A stretch of 64,000 nucleotides of DNA from Engelhardtia mirabilis (GTDB lineage Bacteria; Planctomycetota; UBA1135; GCA-002686595), in contig NZ_CP036287.1 in the NCBI RefSeq assembly GCF_007748095.1, positions 2,542,001 to 2,606,000 of the forward strand. The letters run 5' to 3'. The first letter of the stretch is position 1. Each line of letters starts with the position of its first letter. The notes under the pieces were generated by a model that searched no databases, was not told where the DNA came from, and was given only the letters and a program-made list of their open reading frames with translations. The translations under genes and the position numbers were made by a program. Of the stretch, positions 34,090-42,470 are shown one piece after another.

Positions 34090-36360
34090 TCAGCGCGGCA
34101 AGTTGTAGATCACCGACAGGTCGTGGCTGAAAGCGTTGGCCACCAGGAGGTCGAGGCGGCCGTCGGCGTTGAGGTCGCAGAGTTCGATCCCCAGGCAGCC
34201 GAGGCCGGCGCCGAGGTCGGGCCAGCGCACGAGGCTGCCACCTTCGGCGGCGAGCCAGACGTTGGCGTTGTGGGAGTTCTGTGCGGCGACGGCCAGGTCG
34301 CAGCGGCCGTCGCCGTCGAGGTCGCCGGCGACGATCTCGGCCGGGGCCAGGCCGGTGGGGTACTCGGGTCCGGGTTGCAGGGCGCCGTCGCGCGCGAGGT
34401 ACAGGCGCAGGAATCCCTGGGGGTCGCCGGGGGCGCGCCTGGCGAGCCAGGCCACGTCGGTGCGCCCGTCGCCGTCGAAGTCGCCGCAGGCCAGGTCGGC
34501 GGGGTCGCCGTTGGCGGGGGCGTCGGCCAACTCGCGCAGCTTGCCGCCGGCGAGCTCGTACAGCACGAGCTTGGGCGAGCCGCCGCCGAAAGCCACGGCG
34601 ATCGCGTCGCGACCGTCGGGAAGTGCGAAGGGCGCGACGGCGGAGGGGGCGCCGCCCACGGGGATCGGGGTCGCGGTGGGGGTCCACCCCGCCGGCAATG
34701 GGCGCGGCACGTCGACGATCACGAGCCGGGCGCCGAAGGGATCGGCGACCACGAGCTCGCGGCCACCGTCGCCGTTCAGGTCGGCCAGGGTCAGGTCGCT
34801 CGCATCGCCGCCCAGGTCGACCGCCGCAACGGCCGAGCCGTCCAGTGCGCCCGTTCCATCGCCCACGAGGATGGCGAGCCGCGCTCCCTCGGGCGGACGC
34901 ACCAACGCCACCGCGTCGTTCTTGCCGTCGCCGTTCAAGTCGACCACGACGACTTCGGTCGGGGACGGACCCACCGCCACGTCGCGCCGCTCGCCCAGGA
35001 TCGAATAGCGATTGAGCAGCACCGAAACAGTGCCGTCGCTCCCGTTGGCGACGAGCGCCTCGGGATGTCCGTCACCGTCGAGATCGCCGGCGCCGACGGC
35101 CAGGGGGTTGGTGCCGACCGGGTTGCGCCGCGCCTGGTAGAAGGACTCCTTCTCGCGCGCGGCGAGGCCGGTGCCCGGCAGCATGCTGACGCGCCGCGCG
35201 TCGCTGTTGGCGATGGCGAGGTCGCGCGTGCCGTCGCCGTCGAAGTCGGCCACGGCCAGGTCCACCGGGGCTTGCCCCGCGTACTCGGACAGACTCAGGG
35301 CGAAGCGGCGCGCCTGGGAGTTCCATTTGCCGACGGCACCGTAGCCCGAGTCGTAGAACTGGATCGTGAGCAGCTCGGGGCTCCCGTCGCCGTCGAGGTC
35401 GGCGGCTTCGAGGGCCACGGGGACGAGTCCCGGTGCGCGCTGGCGCTGGGGGGCGACCTCGCCCCAAGCCTGCGACCCGCCGCCCGCATCGATGCCGAGC
35501 AGCCACAGGTCCTCGTCGCCACCGGCGCAGACCAGCTCGGTGTCCCCGTCGCCGTCGACATCCGCCTCGGCCAGGGCGCGGGGGATGCCGGCGAGATCGA
35601 TCGAGGCGATCGGCTGCGCCGCGCCGCCGGCCAGGTCGCTCGCCGAGTAGCCGTGCAACTGCGGGGGGAGCTGAGTGCCGACCCAGACGGTCGCGCCGTC
35701 ACGGGCCACGAGCACACAGGTCGGGCGAGTACCGCGCAAGTCCGCGCTCCAAGCCTCGCCACCGGCGCCGAAGCCGTGCAGTCGCTCGCCCTTGACCGCG
35801 ACCACGACGTCGGCGCTGCCGTCGACGCCCAGGTCGCCCGTGGCGATGGCCCGGGGCGACGCCCCGAGGGGCCAGCGCTCGACCACGGCGCCGCTGGCGT
35901 CGACCCGTTGCAGTTCCTCCGTCGTGCGCGAAGCCACGAACAACTCCCGCCCGGCGCTGTCGTGGGCGACCACCGCCGGCAGCGGGAACCCGCCCACGTC
36001 GACGCGCCGGGGCGCCGCGGCCAGGCCGCCGGTGGACGAGGCGAAGACCATCAGGGTCCCCGGCTCCTCCAGGGTCACCACCAGGTCCGCCCGGCCGTCC
36101 CCGTCGAGGTCGGCCGCGGCGGCGCCGATGGCCCGGCCCGGGACCTCGACCTCCTGGCGCGCGAGCAGGCGCGGGGGGCCCTCGTAGGTGGGCCGGGCGG
36201 TCGACGCAGGAGCTGCCCGGTCGACGTCGGCGTCCGCGGGCGCCCGCGTGCCCGCGGCGGGCCCCGGGGCCGCGCCGTCGTTCGAACAAGCCGCAAGCGC
36301 CGCGCTCAACAGGGCTGCGACGCCGAAGCGACGCGTGGGGGACTCGCGTTGGACGACCAT
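34090..36360 (-). CDS. FG-GAP/VCBS-repeat lipoprotein
   Basis: A 756-residue surface lipoprotein: signal sequence RRFGVAALLSAALAAC, with the Cys at about residue 24 followed by SNDG. An Ala/Pro linker leads to about eleven FG-GAP repeats, each with a calcium loop such as DLDGDGRADL, DVDGDGDTEL, DFDGDGTRDL, DLNGDGKNDA or DLDGDGRCDL, spaced 55-70 residues apart. This predicts an integrin-like beta-propeller fold in the envelope, perhaps for adhesion or ligand binding. The start at 36360 was chosen for the lipoprotein signal. It is divergent from the gene at 36472, with 111 bp between starts. Confidence 0.88.
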   Translation of the reverse strand: MVVQRESPTRRFGVAALLSAALAACSNDGAAPGPAAGTRAPADADVDRAAPASTARPTYEGPPRLLARQEVEVPGRAIGAAAADLDGDGRADLVVTLEEPGTLMVFASSTGGLAAAPRRVDVGGFPLPAVVAHDSAGRELFVASRTTEELQRVDASGAVVERWPLGASPRAIATGDLGVDGSADVVVAVKGERLHGFGAGGEAWSADLRGTRPTCVLVARDGATVWVGTQLPPQLHGYSASDLAGGAAQPIASIDLAGIPRALAEADVDGDGDTELVCAGGDEDLWLLGIDAGGGSQAWGEVAPQRQRAPGLVPVALEAADLDGDGSPELLTIQFYDSGYGAVGKWNSQARRFALSLSEYAGQAPVDLAVADFDGDGTRDLAIANSDARRVSMLPGTGLAAREKESFYQARRNPVGTNPLAVGAGDLDGDGHPEALVANGSDGTVSVLLNRYSILGERRDVAVGPSPTEVVVVDLNGDGKNDAVALVRPPEGARLAILVGDGTGALDGSAVAAVDLGGDASDLTLADLNGDGGRELVVADPFGARLVIVDVPRPLPAGWTPTATPIPVGGAPSAVAPFALPDGRDAIAVAFGGGSPKLVLYELAGGKLRELADAPANGDPADLACGDFDGDGRTDVAWLARRAPGDPQGFLRLYLARDGALQPGPEYPTGLAPAEIVAGDLDGDGRCDLAVAAQNSHNANVWLAAEGGSLVRWPDLGAGLGCLGIELCDLNADGRLDLLVANAFSHDLSVIYNLPR

Positions 36361-36471
36361 GGTCAGGATTGTGTCCGCCCGTCCCCCGGGGTCCAACGGG
36401 GCAGGCGCGGGACAGGTAGACGATCGGTGCCCGTGACCCCGGCCTCATCGGGGACTAAGTTCATTCCCCGC

Positions 36472-38223
36472 ATGACAGCTTCGAACCCCACCTCCGGTCG
36501 CGCGTCCGCCCTGCTCCTGGCCGCCGGAGCGATTCTGGGCGCGGTCGTCTTCACCCTCGTCTTCCTCAAGGACGGCAACCTCGGCACCGACGCGGTCGAA
36601 CAGCCCGAGGTGGCCCTGCCGACGCCGAGCGTGCTCCAGCAGGGTGGGGCCGCTGATCCCGCGCGGATCGTCGAGCTGGTCTCGGTGGCGCCCGATGAGC
36701 GCAGCGACGAGCTGCAGTACGGCCCCAGCACCGTCCTTTGGCCGCTCGAGATCCACCTGGACCTGGTGCGCCCCGCGCTGCTGCCGGACGTGCCCAGCGG
36801 CCCGCCCCTCGGCACCGGCGCCACGGCCCAGCTGCGCGGCCGCATCACCGACCTCGACGGCGCCGGAGCCCAGGCCACGATCAGCCTCCTCGGTGGCCCC
36901 AACGACGGACGCGAGCTGACCACCGGCGCCGACGGGGTCTTCGGGGCGATCGACCTCTACCCGGGGCTGGAAGTGGTGGAGGTGCGCGGCCCGCGGATCC
37001 TCGGTTCCAAGCGCGAGGTGCGCTTGCAGCAGGACAAGGAGACGCTGCTCAACATCGTCTACGCCCAGCCCGGTGGAGCCCAGGGGCGGGTGCTCGACCA
37101 GCGCAACGAGGCGGTCGCCGGGGCGACGATCACCATCGACGGCCAGTCGACCCTGACCGACGCCAAGGGCAACTTCCTGATCCCGCACATCGCCGCCGGT
37201 CGCTCGGTGTTGGTCGAGATCGACCATCCGGACTACTCGCCCTTCCGCGGCGAGACCGGCATCGCGCGCTCCTTCGTGGCCGAACCCAGCCGGCTCGTCT
37301 TCAACATGCAGGACCCGGCCACGGTCGTGTTCGAGCTGGCGAACGACGTCGGCGGACCGGGCCCGGCCCAGGTGGTGCTGGTGCCGACCCACGGGGGGCT
37401 GAACCGCACCTACCCCTGGTACCGCGTCAACCCGATCGAGCTGGGCTCCGAGCCGGTGACGGTGACGGGCCTGCCGCCGGGGACCTTCTACGCCTACGTC
37501 TTCCGCCCGGGCGCCGTGGGCAACCCGGACCGCACGCGGGTGACGATCGCGGCCGGCGAGACGCGCCAGGTGAGCCTGGGCCTCGAGGTCGCGCCGACCC
37601 TGCGCGGCCGGGTGGTTCGCGACGGCCAGGTCATCTCGGGTGCCACGGTGCGCCTGGTTGCCGCCGACCCGGTGCGTGCGACCCTCGACGTCTTCCGCGA
37701 GGAGCGCGGCTTCCTGGAGACCGAGGTCCTGCCGGCCCTGCCGGCGGTGCGACAGACCACCACCACGGACTCCAACGGCGAGTTCCTCCTGACCCGCGGC
37801 GCCGATGTGTCCACCTATCGCCTGCTCGAGGCGGTGTCCCCCGATGGCCGTACCCGAGCGGTGCGCGCGGTGGGCCCGGACGACGAGCAGGTGGAGCTGG
37901 AGCTGGTGCCGGTGGAGGAGGGCGAGGCTTCGCTGCAACTGCTCCTGTCGGGTCGCTTCCAGCCCCTGCCGGTGCAAGTGATCCTGGACGGACGCCCGCG
38001 GGAGGTCTTCGAGCTGCCGCCCGATCGCGACTTCGAGCTCGGTGGGCTGGCCGCGGGCAAGTGGAACTTGCGCGTGGTCTGGTGGGCCGAGGAGCTCTTG
38101 AGCGTCGACGGACTCGAGCTCGACGGCGTCGTGCAGCGCAACCTGGCCCTGCCCGAGGATGCTCGCGTCGGCCAGGATCGCGAGACCTGGACCCGTGCCG
38201 GCCGTCGCTGGCCCATGGATTGA
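36472..38223 (+). CDS. membrane-anchored carboxypeptidase-regulatory-like domain protein
   Basis: A 583-residue protein with one N-terminal transmembrane helix (SALLLAAGAILGAVVFTLVF, about 12-31) and a long exported part. Four or more beta-sandwich repeats of the carboxypeptidase regulatory-like type are visible: LRGRITDLDGAGAQATISLL, AQGRVLDQRNEAVAGATITI with TDAKGNFLIPHIAAG, TLRGRVVRDGQVISGATVRL with TDSNGEFLL, and a final GLAAGKWNLRV. No enzyme domain is seen. Such proteins are common in planctomycetes and probably structural or binding. It ends about 80 bp before hutH on the same strand. Confidence 0.82.
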   Translation: MTASNPTSGRASALLLAAGAILGAVVFTLVFLKDGNLGTDAVEQPEVALPTPSVLQQGGAADPARIVELVSVAPDERSDELQYGPSTVLWPLEIHLDLVRPALLPDVPSGPPLGTGATAQLRGRITDLDGAGAQATISLLGGPNDGRELTTGADGVFGAIDLYPGLEVVEVRGPRILGSKREVRLQQDKETLLNIVYAQPGGAQGRVLDQRNEAVAGATITIDGQSTLTDAKGNFLIPHIAAGRSVLVEIDHPDYSPFRGETGIARSFVAEPSRLVFNMQDPATVVFELANDVGGPGPAQVVLVPTHGGLNRTYPWYRVNPIELGSEPVTVTGLPPGTFYAYVFRPGAVGNPDRTRVTIAAGETRQVSLGLEVAPTLRGRVVRDGQVISGATVRLVAADPVRATLDVFREERGFLETEVLPALPAVRQTTTTDSNGEFLLTRGADVSTYRLLEAVSPDGRTRAVRAVGPDDEQVELELVPVEEGEASLQLLLSGRFQPLPVQVILDGRPREVFELPPDRDFELGGLAAGKWNLRVVWWAEELLSVDGLELDGVVQRNLALPEDARVGQDRETWTRAGRRWPMD

Positions 38224-38286
38224 CGGATCGGCGCCGCGCGAGGTCAAAGGGGCGGCGGCGCGGCGTGCCACGCGGCGCACGGCCGG

Positions 38287-38292
38287 TATGAT
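38287..38292 (+). promoter_or_regulatory. candidate -10 element (TATGAT) before hutH
   Basis: TATGAT lies 9 bp before the hutH ATG, close to a consensus -10 hexamer, implying a leader of a few bases. The -35 region is G/C-rich and unremarkable. Confidence 0.35.
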
Positions 38293-38301
38293 CCCGGGCC
38301 C

Positions 38302-39846
38302 ATGTCCACCCCCGTTCTGGCCCTCGACGGGCGCTCACTGTCCCTTTCCGACCTGCAGCCCCTCTTCCGGGGTGGCGACCTCGAGCTGACCCTGACCGAC
38401 GCGGCGCGCGCGGCCGTCGCGAGCTCGCGAGCCCTGGTGGAGCGAACCGTCGAGTCCGGAGCCGTGGTCTATGGCCTGACGACGGGCTTCGGGCGCCTCA
38501 AGAACGTCGCCATCGAAGCGGGCGACCTGGACACCCTGCAGCGCAACCTGGTGCTCTCGCACTGCTGCGGCGTGGGCGAGCCGATGCCGCGCGCCGAGGT
38601 TCGCACGGCGATGGTGCTGAGGATCAACGGCCTCTCGCGGGGCAACTCGGGCGTGCGCGTGGAGCTGCTCGAGCAGTGGATCCGCCTGTTCCACGCGGGC
38701 TTCGTGCCCTACGTGCCCCAACAGGGCTCGGTGGGGGCGTCCGGCGACCTGGCACCCCTGTCGCACCTGGCGGCCGCGACCATGGGCTACGGGCGCGCGT
38801 ACCTGGGCGACGAGCTGCTGGATGCCAGCGAGGCCCTTGCCCGCCTCGGCATGGCGCCGATCGAGCTGGTCGCCAAGGAGGGCCTGGCCCTGATCAACGG
38901 CACCGAGATCATGAAGGCCACCGGCGTCGGTGTCGTGCTGCGCGCGGCCGAGCTTTCGCGCTGCGCCGACGCCATCGCGTCCCTCTCCCTCGAGGGCCTG
39001 TTCGGCAGCGTCAAGCCCTTCGACCCGCGCCTGGCCGAGCTCAAGGGTCACGCCGGCCACGCCCGCGCCGCCTCGAACATGCGCGCGCTGCTCGCGAACA
39101 GCCAAGTGCTCGACAGCCACACGGACTGCGATCGCGTGCAGGACCCCTACTGCCTGCGTTGCATCCCGCAGATCCACGGCGCGGTCAAGACCGCCCTGGC
39201 GCACGTCTCCGAAGTCCTGGCCGGCGAGATCAACGCCGTCACCGACAACCCGGTGCTGTTCCCCGAGACGGGCGAGGTCATCAGCGCGGGCCAATTCCAC
39301 GGTCAGCCGGTCTCGATGGTGCTCGACTACCTGGGCCTGGCCCTGTGCACCCTGGCCAATGTGTCCGAGCGCCGCGTCGAGCAGATGGTCAACCCGGACC
39401 TCTCCAGGCTGCCCGCCTTCCTGACGCCCAAGCCCGGACTGAACTCGGGCATGATGATCGCCCAGGTCGCCGCCGCGGCCCTGGCCAGCGAGAACAAGAT
39501 CTACGCCCACCCGGCCTCGGTGGACACGGTCCCCACCAGCGCCAACCAGGAGGACCACGTGTCGATGGGCGTCACCGCCGCGCGCAAGGCGCGCATGATC
39601 TGCGACAACGTCGAGGCGGTGCTCGCGATCGAGTACCTCTGTGCGGCCCAGGCCCGCGAGTTCCATAGCGAGCTGCGCGCCGGCGTCGGCGCCCAGGCGG
39701 CCTACGACCTCCTGCGCGAGCGGGTCGAGCCCTTGGACGTGGATCGCTTCCTGCACGACGACATCGAGGCGGCGCGGGCGTTGATCGCCAGCGGCGAGGT
39801 CACGCGCCGCGCGGAAGCCGCCATGGGGGCGCCGCTCGAGGCTTGA
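38302..39846 (+). CDS. hutH: histidine ammonia-lyase
   Basis: A 514-residue cytoplasmic enzyme converting histidine to urocanate and ammonia, the first step of histidine degradation. The self-forming MIO cofactor triad Ala-Ser-Gly is at 146-148 within GSVGASGDLAPLSH. Other family motifs are YGLTTGFGRLKN near the N-terminus, EGLALINGT (about 193), NPVLF and the late GMMIAQVAAAALASENK. Length is normal. It is followed 4 bp later by a lipoprotein gene starting at GTG. The next pathway enzyme, hutU, is 17 kb away; no hutI, hutG or hut regulator is in the window. Confidence 0.95.
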   Translation: MSTPVLALDGRSLSLSDLQPLFRGGDLELTLTDAARAAVASSRALVERTVESGAVVYGLTTGFGRLKNVAIEAGDLDTLQRNLVLSHCCGVGEPMPRAEVRTAMVLRINGLSRGNSGVRVELLEQWIRLFHAGFVPYVPQQGSVGASGDLAPLSHLAAATMGYGRAYLGDELLDASEALARLGMAPIELVAKEGLALINGTEIMKATGVGVVLRAAELSRCADAIASLSLEGLFGSVKPFDPRLAELKGHAGHARAASNMRALLANSQVLDSHTDCDRVQDPYCLRCIPQIHGAVKTALAHVSEVLAGEINAVTDNPVLFPETGEVISAGQFHGQPVSMVLDYLGLALCTLANVSERRVEQMVNPDLSRLPAFLTPKPGLNSGMMIAQVAAAALASENKIYAHPASVDTVPTSANQEDHVSMGVTAARKARMICDNVEAVLAIEYLCAAQAREFHSELRAGVGAQAAYDLLRERVEPLDVDRFLHDDIEAARALIASGEVTRRAEAAMGAPLEA

Positions 39847-39850
39847 GGCC

Positions 39851-40555
39851 GTGTTCGACCTCGCCGCTGCCTCGACCCGCTCAGGCCTGACCCGCGGAGT
39901 GCTCCTCGCCTGCGTCGTCGCCGCCGGCCTCGCGTCCTGCGTGACGCCCGAGTCCAATCCGCCCGGCCCGGTGGACTACCCCGGCTGGCGCGAGGACGGG
40001 CAGATGCACTTCGGCACCCGCGACTTCGCGAACACCGACCTGATGCCCGGGGGCGAGGACCAACTGGTCATGGGCCTCGAGCTCTACGGAGCGCCGGAGG
40101 CGGCCTTCCTGTCGGTCGAGTTCGGCCTGTGGACCTCGGCGCCCTACGACGGCTCCCTCGACGACTGGTTCGACTCGATCAGCGGCTACCCGGACGAGGA
40201 GACCGAGGACCCCTCGATCTTCGTGCCCACGGTCGAGGGCTCGTCCTCGATCGAGGCTTCCCTGGGTCTGCGCAAGGAGCTGGCGCTGTTCGACGGGTTC
40301 CTGCGCCCCTACGTCTCCGGCGGCGTGTCCCTGCTGCGTGCGCGCTCCTTCGTGGCCACCGGGGCGCAGGGCGTGGAAGAGGGCGACACGACCTGGGGTT
40401 ACTACGGCCAGGTCGGCCTGCAGTTCGCGCTCACGCCCAACGCCAGGGTCGGGATCGCATGGCGCGCCTTCGAGGGCCAGCCGGTGGATCTGCTCGGGGT
40501 CAGCGGCCGGCCTGACTACCGGCAGCTCTCGTTCACGTTGGGCTTCAGCTATTGA
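39851..40555 (+). CDS. outer-membrane lipoprotein with beta-barrel-like repeats
   Basis: A 234-residue predicted lipoprotein starting at GTG, 4 bp after hutH. The signal segment GVLLACVVAAGLASC places the lipid-bearing Cys at residue 30. The mature part has alternating aromatic and Gly-rich strands (GLELYGAPEAAFLSVEFGLW, ASLGLRKELALFDGFLRPYV, WGYYGQVGLQFALTPNARVG) and ends in Tyr after LSFTLGFSY, the usual look of a small outer-membrane beta-barrel. No family recognised. Possibly co-transcribed with hutH, though a link to histidine use is not evident. Three 16-bp repeats start at its stop codon. Confidence 0.7.
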   Translation: MFDLAAASTRSGLTRGVLLACVVAAGLASCVTPESNPPGPVDYPGWREDGQMHFGTRDFANTDLMPGGEDQLVMGLELYGAPEAAFLSVEFGLWTSAPYDGSLDDWFDSISGYPDEETEDPSIFVPTVEGSSSIEASLGLRKELALFDGFLRPYVSGGVSLLRARSFVATGAQGVEEGDTTWGYYGQVGLQFALTPNARVGIAWRAFEGQPVDLLGVSGRPDYRQLSFTLGFSY

Positions 40556-40593
40556 CGACCGCAGCTATTGAGGACCGCAGCTATTCAGGACCG
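40546..40593 (+). repeat. three tandem 16-bp repeats across a stop codon
   Basis: Units 40546-40561, 40562-40577 and 40578-40593 (pattern CAGCTATTSASGACCG) differ by one base each. The stop codon of the lipoprotein gene lies in the first unit. The second unit repeats the stop in the same position; the third has lost it. Confidence 0.9.
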
Positions 40594-40631
40594 TGCCTTG
40601 CGGCGCGCCGCCCCGGGCGGATGATGGCCCC

Positions 40632-41264
40632 ATGGAGCCGCCGATCTTCGCCCTCGACCGCTACACGGTCCTGGCCAACTCCCCGCGGATCCTGACCAAG
40701 CCCATCGCCGGCGGCAATCAGGAGCTGCTGCGCGTGGGCTGCTTCATGGCGGTCGACGAGACGGGGAGTACAGTGGCCTTTCGCACCGACGAAGCGCCGC
40801 TCCTGCGTCCGCAGTTCGAGGTCTTCACCAACGGCGAGGCGAGCGAGCTGATGCTGCATGTCGCGCCCGAAGGCGAAGCCCAGGTGGTGCGCGCACCGGA
40901 CTCGGCGGGCGACGTGGTCGGGCGTTTGCGTCCCCACGCGCGCGGTCCGCTGCTGGCGCGCTCGTGGCGCGTCGAGGGCCCCGACGGCACGACCGTGGGC
41001 GAGTTGGCCGATCGCAATGCACGCACGGCCCTGGCCCGGCGCTGGCGCCGCCGCCGCGCGCGAGAGGCCTTCGAGCTGCGGCCCGCGGGCGGTGGACCGG
41101 TGGCCTGGCTGCTGCGCGACCCCGACCCGGAGCCCTACCTGCTGCGGGTGGTGGCCAAGGCGGGCTTCGCGATCGACCGCCGCCTGCTCTTGGCCTGCGC
41201 CCTGGTCGTCCCCGCGCTGGAGGGGATGACGGATTACCTGCGGCCCCGGTCTCCGGTGCGCTGA
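40632..41264 (+). CDS. conserved-looking protein of unknown function, LURP/scramblase-like
   Basis: A 210-residue protein. It has a beta-rich body (NSPRILTKPIAGGNQELLRV, FRTDEAPLLRPQFEVFT, LLARSWRVEGPDGTTVGEL) and one hydrophobic C-terminal helix (RRLLLACALVVPALEG). The order of twelve short strands followed by a buried helix recalls the LURP-one/phospholipid-scramblase-like fold, but no motif proves it. The start at 40632 was chosen by position. Its stop codon overlaps the next start by one base (TGATG), so it forms a coupled pair with the metallo-hydrolase. Confidence 0.6.
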   Translation: MEPPIFALDRYTVLANSPRILTKPIAGGNQELLRVGCFMAVDETGSTVAFRTDEAPLLRPQFEVFTNGEASELMLHVAPEGEAQVVRAPDSAGDVVGRLRPHARGPLLARSWRVEGPDGTTVGELADRNARTALARRWRRRRAREAFELRPAGGGPVAWLLRDPDPEPYLLRVVAKAGFAIDRRLLLACALVVPALEGMTDYLRPRSPVR

Positions 41265-42388
41265 TGGCGGGCCTGCGCGCGCTCGGCCGGTGGATCGCAA
41301 TCGTCGGATCACTGCTCGCACTGGTGTGTTCCTGTGGTCGCGAAGCGGAGCGGGCCCGGGACGAGGCCCTGGCCCAGGCCGCGCGCGCGAAGGCCATGCT
41401 CGAGGCCACGCGCCTGGAAGGAGAGCGGCTCGATGCGCTTCGCGCTCGCGATCGGCTGTCGACGGCCGAGGTGGAGTCGGCTCCCACCGCGCCCACCGAT
41501 CGCCCCTACGTGCTCGTCCTCGGCACGGCCCAGGATGGCGGGCTGCCCCAGCTCGGCTGCCGGCGCGCGTGCTGCGTGGCCGCGCGCGAGGATCCCTCGC
41601 GCCGGCGGTCGGTGACCTCGCTGCTGTTGGTCGACCCGCGCGCGAGGCGACGCTGGCTGATCGACGCCTCGCCCGACATCGATCGGCAGCTCGAGGTCGC
41701 GGTCGACCATCCGCGAGGTTGGAGCCCGCCCGCGGCGCAGGGTGGTCGCCCGCCGCTCTTCGATGGGATCCTCTTGACCCACGCGCACACCGGTCATTAC
41801 GCCGGCCTGCTGCCCCTGGGGCGCGAGGCCTACGGCGCCGCGGGGCAGCGGTTGTACGCGACCGAGTCCATGCAGGCCTTCTTGACCGACAACGGTCCCT
41901 GGTCCCTGAGTGTCGCTGGTGGCGGCTTCGACTTCGCGCGTATCGACCCCGAGCACCCGCTGCGGGCGGGCGAGGACCTTGTCGTCGAGGCCCTGCGCGT
42001 TCCCCATCGCGACGAGTTCTCCGACACCCTGGCCTTCGTGATCCGCGGGCCCGAGCGGTCCCTGCTCTACCTGCCGGACATCGACAAGTGGGAGCGCTGG
42101 GAGACGCCCGTGGAGGAGGTCCTGGCCGGGGTCGACGTGGCCCTGGTCGACGGGACGTTCTTCGGGCCTGACGAGCTTCCCGGGCGCGCCATGGCCGAGA
42201 TCCCGCACCCCTTCATTTTCGAGAGCCTCGAGCGCTTCGCGCCCCTGTCGGAAACGGACCGGGCCAAGCTGCGCTTCACTCACCTGAACCACTCCAACCC
42301 CGCCGCCGACCCCGCCAGCGACGCCGCGCGGCAGGTACGCGACGCGGGCTGTTCCATCGCGCAGGACGGCGAACTGCACGCGCTCTGA
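41264..42388 (+). CDS. PqqB-like metallo-beta-lactamase-fold lipoprotein
   Basis: A 374-residue MBL-fold hydrolase. A lipobox-like signal (GSLLALVCSC, Cys 24) and an Ala/Arg-rich linker precede the catalytic domain. LGTAQDGGLPQLGC with a nearby second Cys pair (CRRACC), then THAHTGHYAGL (172-182, the HxHxGH form used by PqqB), VPHRDEFSDTLAFV, LLYLPDIDKWE and a late HLNHSNPAAD give the usual metal ligands and PqqB sequence style. No other pqq gene is in the window, and exported location is unusual for PqqB, so it is a relative rather than the cofactor-synthesis enzyme. Coupled to the gene before it. Confidence 0.75.
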   Translation: MAGLRALGRWIAIVGSLLALVCSCGREAERARDEALAQAARAKAMLEATRLEGERLDALRARDRLSTAEVESAPTAPTDRPYVLVLGTAQDGGLPQLGCRRACCVAAREDPSRRRSVTSLLLVDPRARRRWLIDASPDIDRQLEVAVDHPRGWSPPAAQGGRPPLFDGILLTHAHTGHYAGLLPLGREAYGAAGQRLYATESMQAFLTDNGPWSLSVAGGGFDFARIDPEHPLRAGEDLVVEALRVPHRDEFSDTLAFVIRGPERSLLYLPDIDKWERWETPVEEVLAGVDVALVDGTFFGPDELPGRAMAEIPHPFIFESLERFAPLSETDRAKLRFTHLNHSNPAADPASDAARQVRDAGCSIAQDGELHAL

Positions 42389-42470
42389 CTGCCGGCTGTG
42401 GGCTTCGGTCGCGCCAGTCGGGCTGCCGCACACACCGGCTGCCACACACACCGGCGGCCCGGCAAGCTCC

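Noticed and set aside
34084..38223. A single open frame of nearly 1380 codons on the plus strand
   Set aside because: Its first part is the complement of the FG-GAP lipoprotein gene; only the part from 36472 has real protein features. Very high GC leaves many long shadow frames.
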